5,886 nucleotides of DNA, taken from positions 1-5,886 of the forward strand of contig JAUXEE010000149.1 of NCBI GenBank assembly GCA_030618065.1, given 5' to 3'. A program made the position numbers and the translations under genes. The notes beneath the pieces are model-generated. The model saw only the letters and a program-made list of their open reading frames with translations. It was not told where the DNA came from and searched no databases. This DNA comes from Gemmatimonadota bacterium. GTDB taxonomy: Bacteria; Gemmatimonadota; Gemmatimonadetes; Longimicrobiales; Gaopeijiaceae. Positions 4,606-5,886 of this stretch are shown here, piece after piece (position 1 is the first letter of the stretch; every line of letters starts with the position of its first letter).

Positions 4606-5886
4606 CTAATCCCCGGCCAGACCGTCCAGCCGTTCCTTGAGGCGCACCAGCGCCTGGGTGTCCATAGCGCAGTGATCCAGGAGGCTCCGGCGCAGAGCTT
4701 TGCGCTGAGCGGGTTTTCCAGGCTCCCCCAGGAATAGGAGGCGGTGGAGAAGGGCGCTGGCCGTTTGTCCTTTCGAGGCTTCCAGGGACTTATGGCTGAG
4801 TTCGGGCACCAGAGCCGGAAGCACAGCCTCCAGGCTGAAGCTTCCCAGGAAGTCCGGGTGGTATACGTGGTCCCGGACAACGGGAAGGAGATCGTGGAGC
4901 TTGGAGGCGATGGCCTGGATCTCCGGGGCCTGTTCCGGGGTGGGGGCAGCGATGACTTCCAGGCACTTCTTCACGAACGCCGCGTTGTACACCACCACCG
5001 CATCCACACCTTCCAGGGCCTCCACCAGCGCCTGGGCCATGACGACCCGGGAGTCGTCGGGTCCGTCAGCCAGCCACTCCACGTGCTCCAGGTCGCCGTC
5101 GGGTGATGCGACGTGGCAACTGAACTGGACCGGATGAGGATGCCAGGGACCGAAGCCCTCCCACACTGGGATGGCTGGCCTGACGGTCTCAAAGTCCAGG
5201 TAGGCCACCCGCCCTCGGAAGGAGGCCAGGACCCCGGCAAGGTCGCCCTCCACCTGGAGTTCCCCCTCGATCACGGACCGCCGCTGGCGCTGCTGGATGG
5301 TGGTGAGGGGGAAGGACTCCGGCACCTCCTCCACCAGCGTAAAGCCTTGGGAGTCGAGCTGCGCCGACTTCTCCCGCCGCAGGGCGTGAAAGGTCTCCAC
5401 ATGATGCCTGGGAAGAGCAGGCCAGCAGCGAGTCTTGAACGGGCATACATGGGGCTCGTCGCAGTGCTTCCCTACCTCCACCTCGGGGAGGGGACCCTCC
5501 AGCATGGAGGCCTGGGCGAGGATAAGGCTGGAGATCTGGGGGTAGAGGCTCCGGACCCGCCCGGAGATCGCCTCCCTCACGAACAAACCATCCAGTTCCG
5601 GGAACCGGCATGCATCGTTCAGGTGCATGATCTCCACCGTGTCCACGTCCACACCGGCCCGCCGCAAGGCGTAGGCCTGGACAGCGGCGTCCCATAGGTG
5701 GTGTGTCTTGATGGAGGAGGAGGACTTGACCTCGATGAGGGTGTGGCTTTCGGCCTCCCGGGCCAGGATGTCCACGACCACCATGATCCCGTCTTCGGCA
5801 AAGGTGGCCTCGAAGATGGCCGGCTCGCCCCGAGCCAACGCCCTCAGGGTGGCTTCCACCCTCTCCTGCACCTGGTCGTGGGGGAG
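4606..5886 (-). CDS. DUF2779-type protein: Cas4-like PD-(D/E)XK nuclease, Cys cluster and DEDD-exonuclease-like domain (N-terminus beyond window edge)
   Basis: Probable nucleic-acid enzyme of unknown biological role; 426 residues are visible. The frame is open to the right edge and reads LPHDQ before the GTG at 5871, so the start, and the usual N-terminal stretch with its first Cys, lie outside. Counting from 5871: a Cas4/AddB-like nuclease core has E21, D34 (VVVDIL), E47 and K49 (IEVKS), and Q65/Y67 (VQAYAL). C137, C143 and C149 (HCDEPHVCPFKTRCW) could bind an Fe-S cluster with the missing Cys. From about 220 a DUF2779-like region begins: D226/E228 (YLDFET) as Exo I, YNAAF at 295-299 as Exo II, D327 (HDLLP), GSFSLEAVLPAL near 343-353, and D404 (HCAMDT) as Exo III. 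Val300 stands where I expect an acidic residue after YN..F, so the exonuclease site may be impaired. It converges on the PLP lyase gene with a 15-base gap and shows no evident link to it. The family name is recalled, not searched. Confidence 0.85.
   Translation of the reverse strand, partial: LPHDQVQERVEATLRALARGEPAIFEATFAEDGIMVVVDILAREAESHTLIEVKSSSSIKTHHLWDAAVQAYALRRAGVDVDTVEIMHLNDACRFPELDGLFVREAISGRVRSLYPQISSLILAQASMLEGPLPEVEVGKHCDEPHVCPFKTRCWPALPRHHVETFHALRREKSAQLDSQGFTLVEEVPESFPLTTIQQRQRRSVIEGELQVEGDLAGVLASFRGRVAYLDFETVRPAIPVWEGFGPWHPHPVQFSCHVASPDGDLEHVEWLADGPDDSRVVMAQALVEALEGVDAVVVYNAAFVKKCLEVIAAPTPEQAPEIQAIASKLHDLLPVVRDHVYHPDFLGSFSLEAVLPALVPELSHKSLEASKGQTASALLHRLLFLGEPGKPAQRKALRRSLLDHCAMDTQALVRLKERLDGLAGD

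Noticed and set aside
5113..5697. Plus-strand open frame of 194 codons opposite the DUF2779 gene
   Set aside because: His/Gly/Leu-rich translation without motifs; the minus strand has the conserved nuclease motifs across the same span.

Overview
The window is a G+C-rich bacterial chromosome segment. It carries five protein-coding genes, two of them cut by the window edges. An RND-type heavy-metal efflux pump needs an outer membrane to work, so the host is most likely Gram-negative. The mix of a CusA-like pump, an aldo/keto reductase, a TauE/SafE permease and a DUF2779-type protein would fit an environmental lineage such as Gemmatimonadota or a proteobacterium. Nothing in the window fixes the taxon, and no RNA gene, CRISPR array, insertion sequence or phage gene was seen.

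Layout. Positions 1-1478 (+) hold the C-terminal half of a CusA-like Cu(I)/Ag(I) efflux RND protein. A spacer of about 165 bases follows, with a short perfect palindrome. Positions 1645-2634 (+) encode a complete NADPH-type aldo/keto reductase with all four catalytic residues. A second spacer of about 145 bases contains an A+T-rich island with repeated TAATTGCC/GGCAATT-type half-sites. Positions 2780-3550 (+) encode a TauE/SafE-family membrane transporter. It overlaps by ATGA with positions 3547-4590 (+), a PLP enzyme of the D-cysteine desulfhydrase / L-cysteate sulfo-lyase / ACC deaminase family. Positions 4606-5886 (-) converge on that gene from the other strand, with only 15 bases between stop codons. 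They encode a DUF2779-type protein that joins a Cas4-like PD-(D/E)XK nuclease domain, a Cys cluster and a DEDD-exonuclease-like domain; its N-terminus lies beyond the right edge.

How the genes work together. The only pair with strong evidence of a shared job is the TauE/SafE permease and the PLP lyase. They overlap and look translationally coupled, and the lyase has desulfhydrase/sulfo-lyase-type rather than ACC-deaminase-type active-site residues. The arrangement resembles the known cuyZ-cuyA pair, in which CuyA splits L-cysteate into pyruvate, ammonia and sulfite and CuyZ is the proposed sulfite exporter. The metal pump, the reductase and the nuclease look like independent neighbours. The most interesting points are the cuyZA-like module with its operator-like upstream repeats, the Met-containing insertion in the CusA-like pump, and the DUF2779 protein that has lost an expected acidic residue in its second exonuclease motif.
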